Shown: positions 1-13,500 of the stretch, one piece after another
How positions within the stretch are numbered: the stretch's first letter is position 1
How the letters are laid out: each line of letters begins with the position of its first letter
Origin: Chloromonas sp. AAM2
Taxonomy: Eukaryota; Chlorophyta; Chlorophyceae; Chlamydomonadales; Chlamydomonadaceae
Length of the DNA: 15,328 nt
Assembly (NCBI GenBank): GCA_004335635.1
Contig: QAXH01000477.1
Coordinates: 1-15,328 of the forward strand
Reading direction: 5' to 3'
Notes under the pieces: generated by a model
The model's database searches: none
Seen by the model: only the letters and a program-made list of their open reading frames with translations
What the model was told of the DNA's origin: nothing
Translations under genes and position numbers: made by a program

Positions 1-81
1 CAATGATGACTATGACGAGAATATCAAGGCTTCTTGGAGTGCAGGCTGTGAACGGAGAGGTACTGGTGTTGGTGCATGCAG

Positions 82-803
82 GCTTCTGCACACGCTGCCG
101 TTGCCGCTGCGGAGGCGGAGCGCCACACACGGGCCGAGGCCGAGGGCGCAACCGAGGCACTGCGACTGGACCAGGAGCGGAGGGCGCGCATATTCAATAA
201 TGCCGTCAGGACAGCGGTCAGCAAGGTGCAGCACGAACTCGAGGCAGAACGCGACGATTTACAGGTGTGAGGAGGAGCATGGGCGTGGCTGGTGTGAGAG
301 CGGGGTGGAGGCAATGGAGGGTGTTGTGTGGTGCAGAGGGATGGAAGATGGATGGGCACGGCTGACCAGCCAGCAAGGTGCCATGGTGTGCTGGGGTTGT
401 GCTGCACATTTGCAGTTTTGGCAAGCACACAGCTGGCAAAGACATTGTACCCCTGTGTGTTGTCATCTCAGGCCCAGTTGCGTGAGGCACAGCGGCTCCT
501 GTCCGAGTCTAGGCTGGAGCTGCGGCAGGCGGTGGGTGCGGCGGAGCAGGCACAGGCCGAGGCGGCGGCGAGGACTGCCGATGCGGTGGCAGCAGGTGGG
601 GGCGGGGCAGTGACGGCAGTGTTGCAGGGCCAGTGTTGTTTGACAGTCCTGTATGGCAGTGCTAGTACAATGCCAAATGTCTGTAGAACCAGGTTGGTGC
701 TCCGTGACTCGGCAGATGTGAACTGTTAATTAATGAACTCGATTCAACCCAATGGTGAACTGTTCAATGATTGAGGCAGCCATGTGACATCATCATCACA
801 TGG

Positions 804-834
<31 letters not shown>

Positions 835-3368
835 CGAGATTGGAATGAAATGATAGCAGGTGAGCCTGCATTGGTCAAGTGTCGTGTGCCCGTGTACTTC
901 CAGATCTAGGGAGGTGGTTTGTGGAGCGGTTTTGTTGAAAAGGCAATTACCCATGTGTGTGTTGACAGGTGACCTGGCAGCCGTTGCTGAGCAGGCCTGT
1001 GCTAGGGCCGCTGCACGAGAGGCCGAGGCGATGCGGGAAGCACATGCGTCAGAAGCGGCCCGGCAGGCGGCAGAGGAGGAACAGAAACGTGTCAAGCTGA
1101 AGCTGGAGGAAGCCCTGGTGAGTCAGGGGGGCTTGTAATAGCATGTGATGATTGCATGCAGGGAGGGTTTGTCGACCTCCCTGACTGAGATGAGGGCTTC
1201 TGCAGGGGAGGCTACATGCATTCAAGACCGTAATTGCGTGCTGGCTTGTGACCCAAATTGCGAGTTTCCATCGACCTGCTGTTTAGTATGCTTGTTGGAT
1301 TCGTGGCAGTCACCACAGCCAGCAGTCAACATCCACTCTTGCGATCTTTTACATCCGAAATTCGCGTGAGGATCGTGTCCAAGACCAAAGCGAACTGAAA
1401 GTCGGTCAGTGAAAGAGATGTTGCTGTCTCCAACACCATAATGGCGTCCCATGGCAGATTGCAACACAGTCAATGCAACAATGCAACCACTGCGTCACAT
1501 GTGCAATGCAGGCTGACAAGGCAAAGCTGCAAGACCACCTGGAAGAGGTGGAGGAAAACCTCAAAACGGAGGCAAGTGCTGCGCATGGGGCATGATGCAT
1601 GCAGAATGGCACTCGCGCATGTTTTGAGCAGTAATGGGGTGTGCATGGCTGCAAGCGTACTGTGCAGAAGTATGTCTGCACATCAGTGTTGCTGGATGAC
1701 AGTCATTAAGCAGTTTCGAACACAGGCGTGTGGGCACTAGTCAGGCAATCGAAGTTGCACTTACACTTACTCGGTAATTCTACATACATAAAAAAAGATG
1801 TTTGCCAGTTCTGGGACAGTTCCAGGACTAGGCAGTTTTTCAGGTATGATTTTTCGCGTATTCCCTGAATTTGCTAAATCTGGTAACCATTGACATCCCT
1901 GCAGAGTACATCCATGTGTAGACAACACACACTCACATGCTCAGTGTACCACTTCAAAGCACACGTAGTGGAACTGGATCCCTCACAGGAACTGTCCCAG
2001 AACTGGCAAACTTCTTCTGCAGTTTGCGGAATGTTCACATCATAACTTAACCTCCAGCCCAACCCATTTCAGTGATACTTGCAAAACTGTGCGAACTTAG
2101 CCAATCACCGTGACCGTGCCGCGTGTTTCAAGTGCAGATGAGCAACGCTGCCAGCACCTCCCAGCAGCTGGAGTCCGAGGTTCAGCGGCAGCAGGAGCGG
2201 GCCGAGTCAGCGGCCAGGGCCCTCAGGGCCATGGAGAAGCAACTGGAGCAGGCCACCGCAACCAGTGAGTGGCGGTAGGGCGATGAGTGATGATGATCAG
2301 CACATCAAGCAACTGAGTGTTTTGTGAGTACTAGTAGGGCAAGAGGATGAGGCAATCAGCAGGTGCATATGCAGCATGTTTCCTTTCTACTCGTCCTAGT
2401 TGTGAACAAGGCCAGAGGCTGCATGGGACGATTGCAGTGGTGTGCACAGCTACTTTGCTTATCGCTTTGTGACCTCGCGATATTGAGCCGACGTCTATTT
2501 TGCATCGTTTTGTGCCTCACTAGTACGTGAATGAAAGTGAGTCACAAACTAGGTAGGAAAGTAAGCTTTTCGCAACCTGGATATTCCCAGAATTGAAATT
2601 CAATGATCAAACCACTTAGTTATGCACAGTAAAATGGTGCAACACCGCGTGTTGACAGGTGCCGAGGCGTCGGAGCGTGCCTCCTCTGCCGCCGCCCTGC
2701 TCCAAGGCCGAGTGACCGAGCTAGAGGCCGAGCTGACCAAGATGCGAGCCACCTCAAATGTCACGTCACTCTTCCAGCTGCCCTCGAAACAGGACGTCAT
2801 GGCAGGTGCGCTGGAGCCTGACCTTGTGTGCTTAGCAAGTGCTGTTACTGAATAGACTGTGCAACTTGAGAATTGGGGTGACTGCAAGGGGCAATGTGCA
2901 GTGACAGGCCGCCGTGATGCAGCTAGGCTTCACAAGCCCTGTACTGCGATCAGGCCTGCATGGTGTCACTGACCGAAGAAACTCCGTGTCAGGAAAACTA
3001 ACATCAGGACTTGCAGCAGGCAAGAGGAGAATACCGCACCATGGCCTTGTGTTGCTGCACCTGATGCAGGTTTGGGCCTGGAGGTGTGGAAGGACGACCG
3101 GCTCCGATGGAAGAGCGGGAGCGACGTGGAAACGCCCAACCCCGGCAGCGCAAAAGCCAAGGGGCGCGGCGGTGCGGGAACGAGCATGCGAAGTGCGAGC
3201 AGTGTGGCTGCTCGTGTGTTGGGCGTGGTTCCTTTAAGAGTGATTCTGCTCGTGGCGTATCTATTGGTACTGCATATCGCGGTGATGGTCAGCTTTGCAC
3301 GCACGAACGACTTGAGCAAGCTGTGTGAGAAGGTGTTGCCCGGTGACGAGGCCCAGGTGTTACCCTGA
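82..3368 (+). CDS. Golgin-84/GC1-like Golgi tether, 3' part (5' end outside window)
   Basis: Seven in-phase exons are visible: 82-264, 472-595, 969-1117, 1512-1571, 2138-2264, 2659-2805 and 3070-3368 (stop TGA 3366-3368). They give about 362 residues. Exons one to six encode an Ala/Glu/Arg/Gln-rich helix without prolines, typical of a long coiled coil. The last exon has a Gly/Pro/Lys linker and then one hydrophobic segment at about 3234-3296, followed by a short polar tail. The pattern AAR...PLRV...YLLVLH..VM just before and within this segment resembles golgin-84 (plant golgin candidate 1), a Golgi membrane protein held by its C-terminal anchor with the coiled coil in the cytosol, acting in vesicle tethering. 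CASP was considered, but its pre-anchor motifs are not seen. Every junction keeps frame: intron 1 is phase 0, intron 2 phase 1, introns 3 and 4 phase 0, introns 5 and 6 phase 1. Intron 4 begins with GC. The exon starting at 82 has a weak acceptor, and 1-81 appears intronic. Confidence 0.72.
802..834 (+). repeat. GGCATG hexanucleotide tandem repeat
   Basis: Five consecutive GGCATG units (802-831) plus a partial unit lie in the golgin intron between the exons ending at 595 and starting at 969. This is a simple microsatellite with no evident function. Confidence 0.85.
1572..2137 (+). other. GC-AG intron of the golgin gene
   Basis: The preceding exon (1512-1571) is exactly 20 codons and ends ACGGAG, followed by gcaagtgct. 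The next exon opens at 2138 after gtgcag. No GT donor near 1572 keeps the frame, so the intron uses the minor GC donor class (GCAAGT), which the U2 spliceosome accepts. The intron also carries the inverted repeat at 1800-2011. Confidence 0.7.
1800..2011. repeat. Long inverted repeat, possible MITE or foldback element
   Basis: The 24 bases at 1800-1823 (gtttgccagttctgggacag + ttcc) are perfectly complementary in reverse to 1988-2011, with a spacer of about 164 bp. Outside the arms the match continues only patchily for a few bases. I find no clear target-site duplication and no coding capacity. The arrangement fits a short non-autonomous inverted-repeat transposon remnant inside the golgin intron, or a stem that could form in the pre-mRNA. 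Confidence 0.6.
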
Positions 3369-3869
3369 GTTAGGTCGACTGGCCATCTGTAGATAGAACC
3401 GCAGAGCTTGTAGATTGGACAGTCAGTTAACTGGTCTCAGGCTGCGAAGGAATGCTGCCGCACCGGCTTTAGTCATGTCTTGGTAGTGCTGTTTGGCTCA
3501 TCGTGTGGCTCTGTGCATTAGCTTAGAAGTCTTGTTATCACCTGCTGTGGTCCTGTCCGCCCCTCAAGACTGTTGTTGGTTTTCCCGCTATATAGGCAGG
3601 TAGTCCTTGTCAGATGCGACATCCTGGGCACTGTCAGTGTTGTCGTGATAACCAGCGAGTACAGAAGATCTGGATTCATGACACCCTGATTCTAGCCACC
3701 AGCTGCTTTGGTGGCAAAAGCACAGATATCGTCCACTGGACATGCAATTCATACGTGTTGTCTTCATCTCTGCTCGTCTGCACCTCGTGCCGGTCCGTAA
3801 CGTCTGACACAGGCAACGTTGTTGACAACGTCGTTTTTCTACTGGGTCAATTTCGTGACCACCTTGTGC

Positions 3870-3874
3870 TGTAA
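3870..3874 (+). promoter_or_regulatory. Candidate TGTAA poly(A) signal for the golgin gene
   Basis: TGTAA is the usual polyadenylation signal of many green algae. Copies downstream of the golgin stop lie at 3870-3874, 3981-3985, 4084-4088 and 4109-4113. The first would give a 3' UTR of roughly 500 nt. Which copy is used cannot be decided from sequence alone. Confidence 0.35.
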
Positions 3875-4249
3875 CTGTGCAGAGTTTGCACACCTCTCGC
3901 TTTCAGACCTGCTGCCACAGCGAGTGTGATCAGTATCTCGATTGTTCCCTATTTTTTGTGGTTTCAGTTATGCAGTCACCTGTAACACCGACCCATACAC
4001 TTGAAGCTGCTTGCACTTGATCGCATTCGTTCGCACTGTTACCTGAGATGTTTTCAAATCCTATGTTGACAGTCTCTGGTATCTGTAATTGCGTTTCAAA
4101 ATAGGACATGTAATTGTGCTTTGCACTGACTCGAACAAACCGTAACTGTGGTTCTGCAACTGGCCTGACCGTGGATAGGAATGTTGGGCTGACCTTGGCC
4201 GAACACTGGCAGAATGCAGAGGCAAAGAAACGTTTGTGCTTCCATCAGC

Positions 4250-4254
4250 TTACA
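4250..4254 (-). promoter_or_regulatory. Candidate TGTAA poly(A) signal for RPS3A
   Basis: Plus-strand TTACA at 4250-4254 reads TGTAA on the minus strand, about 150 nt beyond the RPS3A stop codon. That distance suits a compact ribosomal-protein 3' UTR in a green alga. Confidence 0.4.
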
Positions 4255-4400
4255 GGCGCATGTGTTATCCACGCTATGGCATGCACTAGGGACCAATCAG
4301 GCAGTACGGCAAGCAATCAATGCCTGGGGATGCCGTCCCACTGCCTGTTCCTGCTGCCTGTATGCGCCCAGCGCTCGCTGTCAGGAACCAGATTCAGTGC

Positions 4401-7347
<2,947 letters not shown>

Positions 7348-7578
7348 GGTGGCAAAGTCGGAAAGAGGGTCTGCAAGGGCAACTGCAAACTATCAGGAAG
7401 ACTTCTACAGCGCGAGCCAGGACTGCAGCGTGCGGCCTGCCACACACCTGAACTGTGGCGAGTTCAGAAAAGAGGCCGAGGCAAGGCGAGAGTGCGCTCA
7501 CAAGCCGGCCACCGACGCACAGCCGTTTCGCGGTTGGTATGCCGTTTCTACCTGGCCATCACAAGCCCACTCCTAGGC
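7348..7578. promoter_or_regulatory. Short shared (bidirectional) promoter interval
   Basis: About 230 bp separate the RPS3A start codon (minus strand) from the first plausible PDE12-like start (plus strand). Both core promoters and 5' UTRs must lie here, or overlap it, unless the downstream start at 7735 is used. I see no convincing TATA box. On the minus strand a pyrimidine tract CCCTCTTTCC (7369-7360) lies about 12 bases before the RPS3A ATG and resembles the pyrimidine-rich initiators of ribosomal-protein genes. Confidence 0.5.
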
Positions 7579-10500
7579 ATGGCCACTGGCGTGACAGGGC
7601 GCACCGACATGCAGGCATCTGCAGCTGCGAAACATCTGCGAGGCAGCTTTGCACTGAGTGCCGCCAGGCACCTGGTCTGCCAGTGGGGTGCTACCCTGGG
7701 CACAGCAGTTCACAGAACAGCTCAGCCACGCAGCATGGAGGTTGATGTAGCGCAAAGCACTGAAGCACAGCTTCCCAGCGGGCCGAAGGTAAGTTTGTCA
7801 TCAGTCATGTCCCACACATCCACCCTACCTACACATCAATGCATCATCGCCTACATTTGCTCACACGATGACTCTATTTTGAAGGCTGACGGTATCCCAT
7901 CTGGTGCAGGAAGGCTTCATCATGCTCAAAGCCGCAGGCATTCTAGGTCAGCTGTCAAAACCGCAAAATGTCCGTCTCACATACTCGTGCGCTTGCTGAA
8001 CTGGTGCTGGCAAAATCCCAGCAACAGCATCATGGAGTGTTAGTAAATCGCACCCCCTCCTGGCTCAAACCCAGATATATTCTATCTAACAATGTGACAC
8101 ACTTCCACTTTACATGAGGGTAATCTACTGACTGTAGATGCTGCACCCTGTATCATTCTACACGTCGCCATTCCAACAACAGCACTGTAAAAGAATCACA
8201 GGCAGATGATGACGGCCGCATCCTGCCATGCCGTGCTCAGGTGCATGTTCGCATCCCAGTAGACGGCCCGTCCCTCACCATCTCCTTGGTGGCAGCAGGC
8301 AAACAGAGAAACCTGAACAGGTACATTTTGTACCGGTCACACCTTATGAATTGAGCTGACACTTGTGCTTGGCCAAAGTGCCAGTTGCCAGCATATGCAC
8401 TGGCACACCGTACGCCACACGAACATACTACAATTGGAACATACACACCTTCTGTTCCGTGATCACGGCACACACAGAAGCGTATCATGTTGAAGAGCTT
8501 CAACCGTAACTGCATCTGTCCGGGTTTCGCGTGCTCGTTTGCAGGCCTAAGGATGAGCCCCTACAAAAGGCGCTCTTCCGTTTGCGTGCCAGCGTGCAGC
8601 CAGCACCCAGTAGGTGTGGCTGGCTCAGGGGGTCCAAATAGGGTGTTGGGTTGAGATCTTGGCAACATCATGGAGCCTTGGGGCATCGAGTGGTCAGGAC
8701 AAGCATAGTGCAGGCAAAGGTCAGCAACGCCCAACTAAAGGAGGCCGCGGCCAACTGAAAACCGAACTTGTTTCGAGTTACTTTCATGATTGCTGCAGGA
8801 AGCTGGTAGGCACTGCAGCCACTCTTGCAAGCTGGACGGTCTGACGCCCCATGTGTTTACGTGCAGAGGACAAGAAGAGCAAGAAGCGCCCCAAGGATGC
8901 GGCCGAGGCGGCAGCAGTGGCAATGAGTGCAATGAGTGAGGCAGCGGCAGCCCTGCCAATATCACTGTTCAAAGACCAGGAGGGAACTCAGTAAGTACCG
9001 CCCTGATTGCCTAGGGGTTGCTTTAGGTCTGACTGTGCACGGGACCGGGGGAGGGGTTTATTGATAGTCGAGTCACATTGAGTGATGGGTGCTCTAAAAG
9101 GAGGGAAAAGGTGCAGTGTGGGCCTTCAATGGCTACTGCCCTGACTGCCTGACTGTGGGCCTTCAATGGCCACTGCCCTGACTGCCTGACTGTGGGCCTT
9201 GATTTTGAGAGACACGGTTGTACTGACACGAGTGTTGGGCATCAGACAGGCCCAGTCAAGCCCGGCATGATGCTTGCTCTCCAGCAATGGCTTGCAGCCA
9301 GTGTTCGTTTGTACCGGACCTTTGGTGCGTCTGTCCGACCCCCGTCCACGTGGCCCATGTCTAGGGTTGTGCCAGTGCATACATTCATGAGGAGTGGTTT
9401 TTGAGTCCTTCATTTGTCCCTGAGTGAGAAAGCAGGGCACACCACCCGCGTGCATGGCGTGCGTCAACACAGCAAGACAATGTGTTTATTGCTTCCAGGC
9501 CCGTGTCCGAGGAGTCCAGCAACCTGGAGGCATGGAGCCATGCGGCGCTGCTGGTGGTGGGCACAGAGCGCTTCCAAATCGAGCTCAATGCACCCTATGT
9601 GGAGAAGGTAGGCGATATTATAAAGCCTGTGCTTGACTTGTTTTGGAGGATCTCAGGAAGGGGGTGGTACAGGCGACTGACAAGCACCCTAGACGGTAGG
9701 GTCTGCAGTACCAGCAGCTGCAAACCCGCGGTGAGCGAGAAGCCGTGCAATTATGGTGGAGATGCAAGGATGATCACTACCAGTCGCCTGCGCTGCAACA
9801 GGGAGTTTCAAATAGAAAATTTGCGATGCCCAGCTTGGAAGCAATGTGAGCTCATGTACCAGTACTGGTCCAGGCCTGCTGTGCGCATGTGTATCGCGCG
9901 CATTCCAGGTGGTGGTGCCCCGTCGTCCGATGGCCGGCTTCCCCATGCTGGCCAGCGCCCAGTGCGAGTTCAGCAGCCCACACCTCACGCAATGGACATG
10001 GTCACGCAGGGCACAAGGTTAGTGGGACCAGGGTCTAGGACAGGGAAGTTTGAACGAGGTGGCAAAATGTGGGGAGCGGGAGGGTGCATGAATGTCAAAT
10101 GAACCCCTGAATTCTAGGCCGTTTCTGGAGAATGAGCCCTTGTTCATACCTCCAAGCAGAGTGGTAGTTGAAAAGGCTGATTCAGAAGGTTAGTGAAAGG
10201 AGTGTGCCCGTTTGTGAAGTGTCGAGGACTACCTCCAGGCGGATGGGAGCAAGAACAATCCATCGTTCAACTGGCTGCAGCCAGCGTCTGCCATGTATGT
10301 TCGCCTCATGCAAATGGGTGTGATGCAGGCCCAGTGTCAGCGGTGTTGCTGCTTGCTGTCCTTCAGGGTCTGCCACGTGGGAGGCTGTTGGTCAGCAGCA
10401 GTTGTTCACACCCAGTGCGGCTGATGTCGGATGCATCCTCAGGTGAGATTGCATACAACATACGTACATGAAGTACTACTCAACGAATAAACAATCAATC

Positions 10501-13500
10501 AAAATATGACGTCAAACGATTTGCAATCGCCACCCAGCAAGTGTAAGGACTGGTATGGTTGCATGTTGCAAAAAGTGCTGCTCTGGCTCCACATGGTCAA
10601 GAGGCAAAACGCATTTGCAAAAACAACACGCGGCCAGAGCTGCATGGTCAGCTTCACCACTCTCACTCAAACCTGTGGTCACTCATCACTCAAACATGTG
10701 CTCACTCATCGTTCAGGTGTGAGGTCACACCCGGCCTTGCCCGTCCCAAGCAGGGCGCTGGCAATGGCGCCCTGGCGACCGCTGAAGGCAGTTCTGAGGT
10801 CTGCTGGGGCACTTCCGCAGAAGGAGTCTCAGGTATGTGCGGAGCTCAAAGGACCTTGGTATGCCGGTGCGCACATCTTTCAGTCATCCCAACTCATCGC
10901 GCATCATTTGCAGATGTTCCCAAAGCATCGTTTTGAACATAGAACCATAAATGTGGACGTACGATGCTGCAGGTCCTTGAACATAAACAATGATGAAAGG
11001 CCCACAGTGCCACAGAACAATTCAATTCCAAGCAACGCAATTCTAACGAAGTGACACAGGATTACATCTTGAGCTACACAACAATCCGATTGACATAGGA
11101 TTGCACCCTTGAGCAATCCAGAAACCGTGCTTAACTTCTCCTCAACCCTGATAAGTGTGTCTCCTGCTTGCAGACGTGGTTGAGGCTGCCCCTGCCTCCT
11201 ACTCCGCCCTGATGCGGTGCGGGTCCACACGGGACCGGCCCACAGTCAGCCCCGCCTTCCGCATCCTGTCGTACAACTTGTTGGCGGACCAGTATGCGGG
11301 GAGCACGTACGCACAGACGGTGGGGAGGACAGGGGATGCTAGGCTTTGGTGAGATGCTGATGCAAGGCGCTTGCAAGTTGCGTGCTGTCTGAGGGAGCAT
11401 GACAGCCTGATAGGAAAGTAAGTTGACCGTGAGGGGGAACAGCACAGGTGGCCAAACACAGCCAAGTGAGAATGCAAAGCACAGTAAACAAAGTCGGGCC
11501 AGGGAGGATTTCAATTCTCAACGTGTGTGCCTTCCATTACAGGCTGGAACAAGCAGATCACATTAACCACCTGCTGCCCTGGTCGTGCAACGTGACTGGC
11601 TTCAGGTTCTGTTCAACTACTGCCCGCCCGCCTCCCTCGACCCCGACTACCGCTGTCAGCTCATCCTACAGGAGCTCCTCGGGTACTCAGCAGACGTCAT
11701 GTGCCTACAGGTGAAAACCAATCATGTGCCTCATATGCCTACAGGTGATAACCAATCATATGCCTCATATGCCTATAGGTGAAAACCAATCATGTGCCTC
11801 ATATGCCTACAGGTGAAAACCAATCATGTGCCTCATATGCCTACAGGTGATAACCAATCATGTGCCTCATATGCCTACAGGTGATAACCAATCATATGCC
11901 TCATATGCCTATAGGTGAAAACCAATCATATGCCTATAGGTGATGACCTATCATATGCCTATAGGTGATGACCTATCATATGCCTATTGGTGATAACCAA
12001 TCATGTGCCTCGTATGCCTACAGGTGATAGCTAACGCCTGAGTGTCATTCAGTTGACTGCTCCTACTGATTTGCATCCAGGCTGCTGTGCATGGTAGCGT
12101 GCCAGGCATTGAACTCCATCCCAAGCGTGGCCATTGCCATCATCATCATTGCTACTGTTAGACAACTGTTCCTGCTGTGCACAGGAAGTTGGGAAAGGAG
12201 TCGCACAGCCGACCTCTTGTACTCATTGCTGTGCATCGTATTAGTGGCTAGAAAGTGGCCATCACTGGCACTGCATCACCCACTTCCTTCCAAACACATG
12301 CCCTTCCACACAATTTGTTGCTTGTTTACCCAGGAGGTTGATGCCAGGCTGTTCCACGACTACCTCTGCCCCCACTTGGCACTGAGGGGGTATGCGGGAC
12401 ACATGACCAACAAACAGGGCAAGGTGAGTTACCAGACCATTGATTGGCGCTGGTGTGCTTTCACACCATAAACGACAGTCATCTCATTTACCATCCAATG
12501 CAGCTGGGCACAAGACTGACAAAGTGGCTGGTTGGCCTGCGGGCTCCAAACCACCAAAACAAAGGCTGCCCCACGGCGAAGTGACTGACTGACTGACATA
12601 GACATGCACCCTTGCTTTCTGCTGTGCCCCATGCAATTGCACTCATGGCTCACGGCTTTCAACATTGTGCACCATCTGCTTGCAAAACGTCGTGTACGAC
12701 TATTACCTAGGGGTGTTTCTGGGGGAGAATGCGTCAGATGTCATTGATGAACGACCACCACAACTACGGTTCCCACTATCTTCACCTTCTTCTTCTTCTT
12801 CTTCTTCTTCTTCTTCTTCTTCTTCTTCTTCTTCTTCTTCTGTTCAGCTGTTATGTTGGGGCGATGCTTTGGGCGACACGAGGTTTCTGTGAACGCCACG
12901 TAATGATGCAGAATGCCTAGCCCTTATGCGTTTGGGGTATCTGTACGTGCCATGTAGTAGTGATGATGGTTGACATGGCCTTCTGCCATGCAGGTGCGCG
13001 AGGGCAGCGCCACCTTCTGGCGCACCTCCCGCTTCACCCGAGTGCTCAGCGCTGACATACTGCTACGGGATGTGTTCAAACAGGTGAAGGGTGCCAGGAA
13101 CAAGGCAAATCAGATCACTGGCAGAAATAGGGGGCAACGAACAGAAGGAGTGTATGCACATCACGGGGTCCACCTGATAAGGGGAACAAAGTGTATTGTG
13201 CTCGCGGCTTTGGCAGCAGAGTGTGGCAAATACAAGCACACCGTTTGCGTTGCTGCAAACCTGTAACGTGGATGTGTTTGCACTTCTAATCTCTTGCAAC
13301 GGGTTTGCCTTCAGTCCTCATGCTTTGTAATTTTTCTTGCTTGGCAAGGTGTCCACACTTTCTCTTGCTGTTACCTGTTGGCCTGTTGTATAATTGGCAT
13401 CACTGACGTAAGCCATGTGCTGCCAGATGTGGTGAAACAAAGAACCATGAACGATGATAGAACAAAGCGTATTGGCCGCTGTGGTGTTGCAGCCGCTCTC

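Larger units (their letters stand above)
3369..4400. other. Convergent 3' intergenic region and UTRs
   Basis: This interval separates the golgin stop codon from the RPS3A stop codon. Short open frames here (for example 3614-3874 on the plus strand) have no recognisable domain, no supporting splice pattern and no codon bias like the neighbouring exons. I read the stretch as the two 3' UTRs plus a small spacer. No tRNA, repeat array or further gene was seen. Confidence 0.6.

Noticed and set aside
1..81. Possible upstream golgin exon
   Set aside because: The frame leading into position 82 has stops, and a donor at 59 would leave an intron of only 23 nt. Treated as intron sequence.
3614..3874. 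Small plus-strand open frame in the golgin 3' region
   Set aside because: No recognisable family or composition like the coding exons; best explained as 3' UTR.
10118..10188. Possible extra PDE12-like exon with good acceptor (ctag) and donor (gttagt)
   Set aside because: Entered in the required phase it hits a TAG, and its 71-nt length breaks the frame. Direct joining of 10017 to 10367 restores the PDE12 domain without it. At most it is a poison exon.
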